From NCBI GenBank assembly GCA_965603355.1, contig CBFDCQ010000004.1, positions 1-64,000 on the forward strand: a stretch of 64,000 bases of DNA, in the 5' to 3' direction. Shown piece by piece: positions 18,315 to 26,733 of the stretch; the stretch's first letter is position 1; every line of letters starts with the position of its first letter. The notes under the pieces are model-generated. The model saw only the letters and a program-made list of their open reading frames with translations. It searched no databases and was not told where the DNA came from. The position numbers and the translations under genes are program-made. This stretch comes from CBFDCQ01 sp965603355 (lineage in GTDB: Bacteria; Hydrogenedentota; CAZGCA01; CBFDCQ01).

Positions 18315-18483
18315 AAACAGGGGACACTGGGGCTGTTGAAAAAGTGCATTTAGGTGTCATCCTGAGCGCACGCGAAGGATCTGGCGCCCCGAAAAGGCTG
18401 GAAAATCGAGATTCTTCGCTTCGCTCAGAATGACACCTAGCTGTCTGCCGGGCCTTTTTCAACAGCCCCACACTCACCTGTTT
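18315..18483. repeat. 169-base imperfect palindrome with terminal inverted repeats
   Basis: Outer arms 18315-18344 and 18454-18483 pair with few mismatches, including a perfect 16-base block ggggctgttgaaaaag. Inner arms 18351-18368 and 18422-18439 also pair, followed by gcgaaggat / attcttcgc. The shape is that of a MITE or transcript-level long hairpin; it contains no reading frame of note. Confidence 0.75.
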
Positions 18484-18496
18484 TCATCATATTCCT

Positions 18497-18779
18497 GGGC
18501 GCAGCAAGCCGCGCCCCTACACCCGAGGCGGCATCTCTCCTGCGGAGGACAGACAGGAATGTCTGCCCCACCATCGCAGAAGCCAGAGCCCCCAAACGCG
18601 GCGAGAATCAGGAAATAGGTGTCGTGTTCCCCTGTTTCGAAACAGCCCTTCAATTAACACATGTGAAAATGCCGGGCGGTTGCAGTACGCGCCCTCACCC
18701 CAGCCCTCTCCCAGCGGGAGAGGGGGCGTCGGGGACACGAGATGACCATTGCCCGGGCGCAGCAAGCCGCGCCCCTACA
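18497..18779. repeat. cluster of short palindromes, repeat B copy 4 and repeat A copy 2
   Basis: In order: a gggcgcagcaagccgcgccc palindrome (18497-18520), an agacaggaatgtctg palindrome (18549-18573), hairpin repeat B (18611-18638), direct repeat A (18641-18667), a ctctcccagcgggagagg element (18694-18728), and a second gggcgcagcaagccgcgccc copy (18755-18779). No gene is seen between 17893 and 18784. Confidence 0.8.
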
Positions 18780-18784
18780 TTTGA

Positions 18785-20464
18785 TCATTCCCCAAGGATG
18801 CCGGATAATGTACCGATCTTGCGTTGGATGAGCTGGCACCGGTTGAGCATATCGGTGTAAAGCCGGAGAGTGTCCTGCGCGAGTAGCTTAGGGTCGTCCC
18901 CCTCGAGGTTCTCTTTTTCAAAGCTGAAGAGCGACGCGAGCGGGAGCAGCATTTCGTGTGTTCGCCCGGCCACTCTGATCCCGTCGTCAACTCGCGCCAG
19001 TTCGCCGATAAGCGGTTGCATACGAGAGTAGTTGACGTTCGGTCGTGACAACCCTGTGACAAGTTCCTCAGCTTTCTGAATCCCGTCAGTTGATACAGCA
19101 GCAAGCTCTCTGAATGCTGAAGTACCGGCCTCGAGTTCCTCGAGGACCCCATCCTGCCCACTGTAGCGGTCGAGCAACCGCTCGAAATCTCTTTCGTCAT
19201 CCTCAGCGCTTCCGTGCCCGTCCAGGAACTCCTTCCACATCGAACCGTACGCCATATTGATGGCGTCCTTGCGTGTCAGTTGACGACGGATGAGCGGGAC
19301 GTACTGCACCATGCCGTCATCGCCGAACCGGCTGACGAAGTAGTTCACACGCTCGAGTTCAGGGGCATCCTCTATCTGCCGAAGCTCGCGGTCTCGCCCG
19401 TCGCGGGCCAGGGCGATGAGCCGCGCCACGTCTTGCGCGGTTATGTAGTTCTTGCATACTCTATCGTGACATTTGAAGCTCATTCGGCATGGCGTACAGT
19501 CTATCCTGGACTGGATGGCGAAATGTCCGTCACCATAAGGGCCGGTTTCACGGAAATAGACGTTGCTGAAGCAGAGGTCGATTATTCTGGTATTGGTGGT
19601 GGCGGCTACGTGCATCACGCCGGTATCGTTCGTCACGAGGAAATCCGCCCGGTCCAATATGGCTGCGAGCTGCGGTATGTTCGACCTGCCGAACGTGTCT
19701 ATAGGTGTCTCCCGCATTGCGGCCATAATCTTCTCGCCGACGGGTCTCTCCTCGTCGGTTCCGAGGAGAACGACCTTTGCGTCCTGTTCCCGTATCAACA
19801 TATCGGCCAGTTCTGCGAACCGCCGTTCGGGCCACCTTTTCGCCTCGTCGCTTGCGCCCGGCTGCATGCACACGACGAAATCGCCCTCCGCAATCCCCTC
19901 CCGCTCGAGCAGTCCCCGCGCGTACCGCTTCGAGTCGTCGTCGACGTGGAGGTCGAGCCGGGTGTGAGGAGGCAATTCGCCGCCGAACCTGCGGTACACA
20001 TCCACCATATTGAACTGGTTGTATGCGCGGTTGAAGATTGAGTTGATGAAATAGTTCGGCCACGCGCCTCGGATCACCCTCAACCAGTCGTCCGCAAGCG
20101 TGAGACCGCGCACGTCATCGCAGGGGATCAGCCGCAGCAGGAGCGCGCTGAACTTGCTGTGGCTAAGGTTGATTATCGTGTCGAACCGTTTGTCGCGGAG
20201 CGTCTCGATGACGCCCTTAAGCTTGCTGTAACAGTTGAGGAGACCGGCCGAATCGTCCAGCATCAGATCATTCAACATCTCTCCCGGGTCGAAATAGATC
20301 ATCTCGTCGACATGCGGGTTTCCCTCGAGTACTTTTGCCGCACTTCGGATTATGTACAGGGAAATTGAACAGTCGGGATAGTTCTGCTTGAGACCCGCGA
20401 GCAGAGGCGTGCTCTGCAGGGTATCGCCCATCCGGGTGAGCTGGACTATTAGGAATTTGCGCAT
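18785..20464 (-). CDS. GT9 family glycosyltransferase (ADP-heptose:LPS type) with long C-terminal extension
   Basis: Predicted heptosyltransferase-like enzyme, 559 residues from the ATG at 20464; a GTG at 20488 lies in a repeat. The first 350 residues are GT9: 'FLIVQLTRMGDTLQSTPLL' at the start, 'QPGASDEAKRWPERRFAELA', then 'FLVTNDTGVMHVAAT' with the conserved Asp of the donor site. The remaining 200 residues are a helical extension not usual in WaaC or WaaF enzymes. It is the last of three glycosyltransferase genes downstream of fliW-csrA, 51 bases after the previous one, with a short palindrome in the gap. Context suggests glycosylation of flagellin rather than LPS core, but the acceptor is unknown. 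Confidence 0.85.
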   Translation of the reverse strand: MRKFLIVQLTRMGDTLQSTPLLAGLKQNYPDCSISLYIIRSAAKVLEGNPHVDEMIYFDPGEMLNDLMLDDSAGLLNCYSKLKGVIETLRDKRFDTIINLSHSKFSALLLRLIPCDDVRGLTLADDWLRVIRGAWPNYFINSIFNRAYNQFNMVDVYRRFGGELPPHTRLDLHVDDDSKRYARGLLEREGIAEGDFVVCMQPGASDEAKRWPERRFAELADMLIREQDAKVVLLGTDEERPVGEKIMAAMRETPIDTFGRSNIPQLAAILDRADFLVTNDTGVMHVAATTNTRIIDLCFSNVYFRETGPYGDGHFAIQSRIDCTPCRMSFKCHDRVCKNYITAQDVARLIALARDGRDRELRQIEDAPELERVNYFVSRFGDDGMVQYVPLIRRQLTRKDAINMAYGSMWKEFLDGHGSAEDDERDFERLLDRYSGQDGVLEELEAGTSAFRELAAVSTDGIQKAEELVTGLSRPNVNYSRMQPLIGELARVDDGIRVAGRTHEMLLPLASLFSFEKENLEGDDPKLLAQDTLRLYTDMLNRCQLIQRKIGTLSGILGE

Positions 20465-20488
20465 TGTAAGGCTGTGTTCCAATTTCAC

Positions 20489-20513
20489 GGGCGAGGCGTG
20501 CCTCGCCCCTACA
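20489..20513. repeat. short dispersed palindrome between two glycosyltransferase genes
   Basis: gggcgaggcgtgcctcgccc followed by ctacat; a member of the GTAGGGGC-flanked palindrome class, sitting in the 51-base gap. Confidence 0.7.
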
Positions 20514-20515
20514 TG

Positions 20516-22333
20516 TCATCTCGCTGTAGTCTGAGGAGAATCTTTGAGTACGATCCTGGGATTGTCGGCTATCTCTTTGAGCATCATGAATATCGCCTCG
20601 GATTCCGTCAGGTTCCCCTCTCTTTCGAGCATTTTCTTGCCTATTTCCTGTAGGTTGAACGGCATATCTGCCGGCAGCATGTCCAGGAATGCCCGCAATT
20701 CATGGGGAGTATCCGGGCGTTGACTTACCTCGCCGACCGTGAGGTACTCCTTGTCGGGATGAGCCAGCAGCCTATCGCCGGCGCGGTCGGAGATGAAGTC
20801 GAGCATTTCGGCCATTCTGTGCTGATACGTGTGCTCGTTGTGCGCGCGCGTTCGTGCGCGCTCGGCGATAGCCGTTCTTTCCTCCTCGTGTGCCAGGTAG
20901 TAGTCGACCTTGTCGCGGAGATCGCTCAGGTTCCTGAACGTGACGACCTCCTGTTCCGGCTCGAAAAACCTGCGTATCTCCTTCCGTTCGTCCACGAGCT
21001 GAAACGCGCCGCAGGAGGCCACCTCGAACAGGCGCGGGTTGACAAAATCGCCATCCGGGTCTATAGCCTCGTGCTGCGCGGAAGAGTGGAGGTTCAGCGA
21101 TATCTTCGATGCGTTGAATATCTTCACCATCTCGTCGGTGGTGAATTCTTTCCCGTCACCTTGAACGAACTCTCTCAGCCGCCGACTTTGCTCCCATGCG
21201 GTACCCCAGATCTTGAGATCGTAATCCACTAAACCCTCGAACATCTGACGGCGGTTGTAGTAACCGGCCCCGGCGAAGGAAATGTCGCTGCCATACTCGG
21301 CTTGTTCTTCGGGGCTGAGATCGAGCCTTCTATGCACTTGAGGATCGCACCCGGTAGGAACGCACTTGTAGTTGCGCACCCCCAGCGAGTCGAGTTTCGC
21401 GAGGAAGTCGCCCTCCTGGATTGTGAAGAAGAAATCGTACTGCGGCGCCAACGCCTTCCAGTAGTGAAGGTGCCGGTAGTTCTCGACGAACCAGAACGCG
21501 GTGACTATGCCGTGCCGGCGAATCTGCCGCACGGCGTTTTCGTGGAGCGGCGCCTGGGCCAGGGCCAGCACGATATGTGGGCGCGTCTCAATCGCCCGCG
21601 CCACGACGAGCTCAGACAGAAACGCCATAAGCGTGTTCTTTGTGCGGTTCCTCAGGGCCTCGCTGGCCAGCCGGTCATCGACGGACTTGTACGCGTCATA
21701 GTATAGGCTGTTATCGATGAAATCGACGCGATGGCCCATCGCGGTGAGCGCGTTAGCCACGTACCGTGACGTGGGCAGCGACCCGCCGTACATCGGCGAT
21801 ACGACCGCTATCTTCCATCGTCTCTGTCTCGCCAGCGCCTTATCGACCTCCGCGTCCAGCAGCTCATAGTAGCCCGCTGTCAAACGCACGGAGGCGGGGT
21901 GGTGGAACGGTTGAGTTCCGCTCTTGGCCGCCTCGAGAAACGCGGGATGCTTTGCGATATCTGATGGGTCACGGCCTATGAAGAGGACGCATTGGTCCGG
22001 TCTGTCCACCACTGCCGCCTCGAAGAACGCCTTTACGACATCCTCGCGGGGTTCGATCACTATGAGCCGGTCGGCTCCTCGGTTCAGTATTTCCTGCAGA
22101 TGGTAGCCGAGTCCGGCGCCGTACACGATGACGGTGCCGCTGAACGAGGCGCTCTTGGCGTCCACCAGTCGGGCCGCTTCCTGTTGCGGATCGTATTTGC
22201 TGTGCAAGAGCACTCCATCAACGAGAACGGTGCTGGAACCGTTTGCGGCGGTCAGCACCTGCGCATTTTCGGATCGGGGCGAGTCGTTGAGGCGGCGTTT
22301 GGCCTCGTCCCAGCTCTCAGCGATGCTGTTCAT
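20516..22333 (-). CDS. CgeB-like glycosyltransferase with Maf-like N-terminus
   Basis: 605 residues from the ATG at 22333, overlapping the end of the upstream gene by 17 bases, so translation is probably coupled. The first 160 residues contain 'VIVYGAGLGYHLQEIL' (GAGLGYHL at 72-79) followed by 'RLIVIEPREDVVKAFF'. This resembles the N-terminal region of Maf-type (DUF115) motility accessory factors. The middle and C-terminal part (about 175-540) is a CgeB/DUF3880-type transferase: 'WKIAVVSPMYGGSLPTSRYV', 'FTIQEGDFLAKLDSLGVRN', 'PTGCDPQVHRRLDLSPEEQ' and the donor-site region 'NPRLFEVASCGAFQLVDE'. The combination of a Maf-like segment with a transferase, beside csrA-fliW, points to flagellin modification; donor sugar unknown. 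Confidence 0.8.
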   Translation of the reverse strand: MNSIAESWDEAKRRLNDSPRSENAQVLTAANGSSTVLVDGVLLHSKYDPQQEAARLVDAKSASFSGTVIVYGAGLGYHLQEILNRGADRLIVIEPREDVVKAFFEAAVVDRPDQCVLFIGRDPSDIAKHPAFLEAAKSGTQPFHHPASVRLTAGYYELLDAEVDKALARQRRWKIAVVSPMYGGSLPTSRYVANALTAMGHRVDFIDNSLYYDAYKSVDDRLASEALRNRTKNTLMAFLSELVVARAIETRPHIVLALAQAPLHENAVRQIRRHGIVTAFWFVENYRHLHYWKALAPQYDFFFTIQEGDFLAKLDSLGVRNYKCVPTGCDPQVHRRLDLSPEEQAEYGSDISFAGAGYYNRRQMFEGLVDYDLKIWGTAWEQSRRLREFVQGDGKEFTTDEMVKIFNASKISLNLHSSAQHEAIDPDGDFVNPRLFEVASCGAFQLVDERKEIRRFFEPEQEVVTFRNLSDLRDKVDYYLAHEEERTAIAERARTRAHNEHTYQHRMAEMLDFISDRAGDRLLAHPDKEYLTVGEVSQRPDTPHELRAFLDMLPADMPFNLQEIGKKMLEREGNLTESEAIFMMLKEIADNPRIVLKDSPQTTAR

Positions 22334-25300
22334 GGTACTCAGTCCGGTCGGTTGCGTTGATCTTATCCAGGAGTTCGCGGGCGTACTCGCGTTCCGGCTC
22401 GAACGTGAGTATGGTGTCAATGGCCTCGCGCGCTCGGTCGTAATCGCCCATCTTGTACAATACTCCGGCCAGGATGAACTGAACGTCGAGGTTGCCCGGA
22501 TAATACTCGAGAAAATTACTCAGATACTCTTCTGCAAGTTCAAACGCGTCGAGCTCATACGCTATGTGGACGGTGTTCATGAGCGCCGCCATATTCTCGA
22601 AATTCACGTCGAGCGCTTCGGCGAACGCATTGGCCGCAGCCTCGGTCTCGCGTTTGGCCCAAAGAGCGAGCCCGACACCGCATCGGGCCGTATCGCTTTC
22701 CGGATTGAGTTCGGCTGCACGGCGGAACGCGTCGAGCGCCTCGTCGTGTCTGTCCTGTAGCACGAGTACGGCACCGAAGCCGGTCATTGCCCGGTCGTTT
22801 GAGGGGCCTTCGCTGCTGGCCGTACGATATTTCGCTTCGGCTTCGGCGAGTCGTTCGAGCTTCGCCAGACATTCACCCTGCAGGATGAGCGAATCCACCC
22901 GGCCGGCTGCCGGTATATCCGCGCCGTCGAGCATCTCCATCGCTTCATTGAATTGTCCCGCGTCGACCTTCAGTTTGGCCAGGGATACCGGGTCGTTGAC
23001 CTTCTTCTTTACCGTAACAATATGCTGGAACACGAGCAGGTCGCGGAACTGCTCCTCGTTCAGCCCTCGGATGGTCACGCGGCCGAAACTGAAAGTCCCG
23101 CCGGGACCGAGCTCAAGATCTTTATACTCCTGATGAATGGTCGTGGCTTGCTTGACGATCTCGTATTCGGCGCCATTGAACAACCTCTCAATCTCGGCGA
23201 TGGTAAAGAAGCGCAGGTGTGTCCGGTCAAGTATCCCCTCGTCCGTGTACCGCCAGTATCCCTCAACGAGATTGTGAATCACCTGGAAGTTGCGTACGTT
23301 GGGTATGCTCGCGATGACCACTCCCTGCGGGCTCATGTAATCGCGGAACCTGCGAAGCACATCTCCCGGCTCAATGAGATGTTCGAGCACATCGGCGAAG
23401 ATTATGCAATCGAACGAGCCGCGTTCGAACGGGATCTCCATTTGCTCGATATCGCCCACGATGACCTCATCGAGCACTTCGCGTGCTCGCGCGGCGCTCT
23501 CCTCGTTGCGCTCTATGCCAACCACTCGAGGGAATCCCAACTCCTTGAGCAATCTGCCGGTCTCGCCGGCGGCGCAACCGACGTCCAGTATGCTGGTTGC
23601 GCTTTGCGGGACGAGCGCCGCTATCTCTTCTCGCGCGTGGCCGGCATAACCTCCCGGCTCATATGGACCGGGCGCCTTTGTCGCTTTCCGACTCTTCTCG
23701 ATAGAGCTGAATATTACCCGTTCGAGTTCCGCCGCGCGGTGACCGTACGTGTGACGGGCCAGCACCTCTTCGCGCCCCTGCCTGGCGATCTTCTCTCTTA
23801 AATCCGGGCGTTCGAGGTAGTATTGGACCTTGTCGACCAAATCGGAATCGTCATAAACCGCCAGGTGCTCACCGTCGCGGAAAAGCTCTTCGAGCCCGCT
23901 GCCTTCAGCCCTGTCCGTCATCAGCAACGACCCGCACGCCAACGCCTCGAAGACGCGCATGTTCATGTCATGCGCCAGAGCGTTGTTGAAGACGATGCGC
24001 GATTCGTTGAAAACCCGCGCCATGTCCTCAAGAAAGCAGCGTTCCTCGTGGACGTTGAACCTTTCCGCCAACTGGCGAAGGAGTTGCACGCGCCGCGCGT
24101 GACCCTCGGTCAGGCTGCCCACGAACCCGACGTCGTATCTCTTTTCGACGTCGTCGTACTTGCGGTGCAACTCCGGGTCGCACGCCAGCGGGAGCCAGTG
24201 CACGTCGGGACATCCTGCTTCTTTGAATCTCGGGAGGTACCGTTTCTGCGCAACGAACACGAAATCGAACAGTTGCGCCCATTTCAGGTGCCAATCGAGG
24301 TTTATGTGGGAGTCTATGAGATAACATGCCTTTGGATACCGGACCGAGGCGAAGTCCGCCGGCGTGAAGTTCACACCGGACTCCACCCAGAGGAGAAGTT
24401 CCGGCTCGAACCCGTCGGGCAGGGCTTGCTTGACATCGGCCATACTCGATTCCCAAGGCACGGGCACGTCCTGCGGTACCACTCTGTCCTTGACGGCGAG
24501 CATATCCCAAGCGGTGAGGGTCTCGTCCGAGATCGTTGGACCGCATGTAACGAGGTTGTGCCGTTTGCGCAGTGCACGCCCCAGAAACTGTGCGGTCGTC
24601 GTCGGGTTGGCGGCGTAACAGAGTAAGATGTTGCGTTGTTTCGGCGCGGGACCGAAAGAAAGGTTTCTGGGTTCAACCTCTGATGTGCGCCGGCCGGGTA
24701 TTACCTCCAGGAGTTCCTTATCGAACTCGTACTGTTTGATTTCGGCTTCCCCGGGCGCAGTTGCGCCGATTGAGAATCGTGAACCTATCGACATGGCGGT
24801 TGCGGCCACGGCCTCGCGGATTTCTTCCCGCCATCTCTGGACGAACTCGTTGATGTTGAACTGCTCGCGCACGGTACGGCTAGCTTTCTCGCCGAGCCGG
24901 CGCGCTTTCTCTTTGTCGTCCAGAAGTTCGCGGACCCTCTCTCGGAGCTCGTCGATGTCATCGGACACGTACCCATTGACACCGTCCACTATCGGCGAGG
25001 TCGCGTTTGCGGTGGCCACAACGGGCATGCCGGTGGCCATCGCCTCGAGCATGGCGAGGTTGTATCCGTCCTCGCGACCGTCGACCGTCGTGTTAAGCAA
25101 CAGCCTATGGCTGCGATAGTGTTCCCGCAAGTCGTCAAAACTCTGTGCAGGTCTGCTGGCGGCTATTCCGGTGTTGGTCCCTAGAATCGTCGAAGGGAGC
25201 CGGTGCAGTATGGCTTCCTGAACGGAGTATCCCATCATCAGGTCTCGGCTCCTCATCTCGTTTCCGACGCGCAGGACCCGCGGCATGTCCCCCCGGTATC

Positions 25301-25829
25301 CTCCATACTCCTCGGGGTCGATTCCCGGTTCTATAACCGCTCCATCGAGGGCCCAGTCGTCGCGTTTCGCCTCGGAGATGAAAACCAGTCTCAAATTGGG
25401 CACGGATGCGAACAGTCGGTCGATTATCCTCTCGCGATACTCCTCCGCATTATCCTCGTTGTTGCCGAGCGCCAGGGAGGTTGACAGTTTGTTGTGAAGG
25501 ACAAGTATCTTGGGCAGCCCGAACCGTACGAGATGAACCAGGTCGTCAATGGGATTGTGAGCTATAACGAGATCAAAAGCGCCGTTCTCAAGCCCATCCT
25601 GCCACTCTTGGGGGGACGCTACGCGGGCGTTCTCGGGCACAGGCCGGCATCGCGCATCCCACTTGCGTGGGCTGCCACGGCTGTCGGGCTCAGCGACGAC
25701 AAGCGAAAAGCCCGTCCGCGCCAGAAGGCATATGTACGGCTCGTGCCAGTTAAAAGTGAGAATTTTCAAGGGGGAAAACGTCTCGCCACAGTCCGGGCTT
25801 CGACCGCGCGGGACCATCATACGTGTCAC
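22317..25829 (-). CDS. four-module protein: GT4-like, CgeB-like GT, SAM methyltransferase, TPR
   Basis: A 1170-residue multidomain enzyme. Residues 20-345 are a GT4-type transferase ('FISEAKRDDWALDGAVIEPG', 'GYNLAMLEAMATGMPVVAT'). Residues 398-710 are a second, CgeB-like transferase ('WLPLACDPELHRKYDDVEKR', 'MRVFEALACGSLLMTDRAEG'). Residues 725-940 are a class I methyltransferase ('SILDVGCAAGETGRLLKELG', 'FDCIIFADVLEHL'). Residues 947-1160 are tetratricopeptide repeats ('LNPESDTARCGVGLALWAKR'). The GTG at 25829 overlaps the stop of the gene before it (GTGA), indicating coupling. A sensible role is sequential addition and O-methylation of sugars on a surface protein, most likely flagellin given fliW and csrA upstream; this is inference from position. 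Confidence 0.85.
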   Translation of the reverse strand: MTRMMVPRGRSPDCGETFSPLKILTFNWHEPYICLLARTGFSLVVAEPDSRGSPRKWDARCRPVPENARVASPQEWQDGLENGAFDLVIAHNPIDDLVHLVRFGLPKILVLHNKLSTSLALGNNEDNAEEYRERIIDRLFASVPNLRLVFISEAKRDDWALDGAVIEPGIDPEEYGGYRGDMPRVLRVGNEMRSRDLMMGYSVQEAILHRLPSTILGTNTGIAASRPAQSFDDLREHYRSHRLLLNTTVDGREDGYNLAMLEAMATGMPVVATANATSPIVDGVNGYVSDDIDELRERVRELLDDKEKARRLGEKASRTVREQFNINEFVQRWREEIREAVAATAMSIGSRFSIGATAPGEAEIKQYEFDKELLEVIPGRRTSEVEPRNLSFGPAPKQRNILLCYAANPTTTAQFLGRALRKRHNLVTCGPTISDETLTAWDMLAVKDRVVPQDVPVPWESSMADVKQALPDGFEPELLLWVESGVNFTPADFASVRYPKACYLIDSHINLDWHLKWAQLFDFVFVAQKRYLPRFKEAGCPDVHWLPLACDPELHRKYDDVEKRYDVGFVGSLTEGHARRVQLLRQLAERFNVHEERCFLEDMARVFNESRIVFNNALAHDMNMRVFEALACGSLLMTDRAEGSGLEELFRDGEHLAVYDDSDLVDKVQYYLERPDLREKIARQGREEVLARHTYGHRAAELERVIFSSIEKSRKATKAPGPYEPGGYAGHAREEIAALVPQSATSILDVGCAAGETGRLLKELGFPRVVGIERNEESAARAREVLDEVIVGDIEQMEIPFERGSFDCIIFADVLEHLIEPGDVLRRFRDYMSPQGVVIASIPNVRNFQVIHNLVEGYWRYTDEGILDRTHLRFFTIAEIERLFNGAEYEIVKQATTIHQEYKDLELGPGGTFSFGRVTIRGLNEEQFRDLLVFQHIVTVKKKVNDPVSLAKLKVDAGQFNEAMEMLDGADIPAAGRVDSLILQGECLAKLERLAEAEAKYRTASSEGPSNDRAMTGFGAVLVLQDRHDEALDAFRRAAELNPESDTARCGVGLALWAKRETEAAANAFAEALDVNFENMAALMNTVHIAYELDAFELAEEYLSNFLEYYPGNLDVQFILAGVLYKMGDYDRAREAIDTILTFEPEREYARELLDKINATDRTEYHEQHR

Positions 25830-26449
25830 GTGAGTTCAATCCGCACGGCTTCTCGAAGCTCATTCACTATTCTCAGCTCAGTGTCGATCCGCGGTGCCAG
25901 TTCGTGCTCAAGCAAGTCTCCGAGCAAGAGGTAATCGCTGCGCTCCATGGCCTGAAGCGCCTCTTGTAGAAACCGGTTCAGCTCAACGTGCCGCTCGTTG
26001 AACGACTTGCCGTCGATCTGGAGTTCGTCCAGGTTGAGCTGCAACGCTGCCGCGGCCCGCCGTTCCCGAGAGACGATCTCCATCCATATTTCCATGACTC
26101 GTCTGCAACCTTCGAGCCCTTCCGCGACGTTACCCTGTTGGAACAGCTCGGCAAGCTCCTTTACGGTCTGCGACAGAGCAGGGATGTGCTCTTCCACCTC
26201 CGAAAGCGTTGCGTCCGCAAGCGCAGCTGCCGGCTCGCTCCTGACCTGTACCGTCTGCACACTGTCAACGGTCGTCGCAGACTCCTGACCGAGCTCTTCG
26301 GGAGAGAGTTCACGCCCGTCTATGCACACGGATACCATCATCCTCTTACTGGTCGACAGATATGAATCGACCCGCTTCAATACCGATCGGAGAGACATTC
26401 CGGAGTCGAACGGCACCGGATTCTTCGCCCCATCAACCACCAGCTTCAT
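25826..26449 (-). CDS. conserved hypothetical, beta-grasp-like plus helical domain
   Basis: 207 residues, function unknown. The N-terminal 75 residues ('MKLVVDGAKNPVPFDSGMSL', 'MMVSVCIDGRELSPEELGQE', 'SVQTVQVRSEP') have the strand and spacing pattern of a small ubiquitin-like/beta-grasp fold. The rest is strongly helical and acidic, with regular hydrophobic spacing, resembling export-chaperone or adaptor proteins in character only. It starts 44 bases after csrA and its stop overlaps the start of the giant glycosyltransferase gene. It could be an adaptor or chaperone for the flagellin-modifying enzymes or for flagellin itself; no direct evidence. Confidence 0.7.
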   Translation of the reverse strand: MKLVVDGAKNPVPFDSGMSLRSVLKRVDSYLSTSKRMMVSVCIDGRELSPEELGQESATTVDSVQTVQVRSEPAAALADATLSEVEEHIPALSQTVKELAELFQQGNVAEGLEGCRRVMEIWMEIVSRERRAAAALQLNLDELQIDGKSFNERHVELNRFLQEALQAMERSDYLLLGDLLEHELAPRIDTELRIVNELREAVRIELT

Positions 26450-26493
26450 TTTTATATGTACCTTATCACCCAGATGCGACTTCCCGCCCGCAC

Positions 26494-26733
26494 CTACTTC
26501 GACTTAATCGGCTGTTGAATCAGCTTATCCAGCTCCTCAGTCTTGGCCTGTGCTTTGGCCGCCTCGATGTTCTCGCGCTGGATTGCCAAGTACACTTCCA
26601 TTCGGTGGACAGTGATCTCCCGCGGAGCCACGACACCTATTCTGACTTGGTTTTCCTTCACCTCGAGGACTTTCACCTCGACATTGTCCCCGATCATTAT
26701 GCTCTCGTTCTCTTTACGCGTCAGAACCAGCAT
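26494..26733 (-). CDS. csrA: carbon storage regulator CsrA
   Basis: Small dimeric RNA-binding protein that represses translation by covering GGA motifs near ribosome sites. The ATG at 26733 gives 79 residues; the preceding open frame belongs to the overlap with fliW. It begins 'MLVLTRKENESIMIGDNVEV', continues 'VRIGVVAPREITVHR', where the Arg is a known RNA-contact position, and ends in a charged helical tail somewhat longer than the 61 residues of E. coli CsrA. It overlaps fliW by 20 bases, the classic FliW-CsrA pair in which FliW holds CsrA until flagellin titrates FliW away. Confidence 0.95.
   Translation of the reverse strand: MLVLTRKENESIMIGDNVEVKVLEVKENQVRIGVVAPREITVHRMEVYLAIQRENIEAAKAQAKTEELDKLIQQPIKSK

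Noticed and set aside
16582..18638. Four similar hairpin repeats as a possible CRISPR array
   Set aside because: Copies are irregularly spaced by hundreds of bases, one is inverted, genes lie between them and no cas gene is present.
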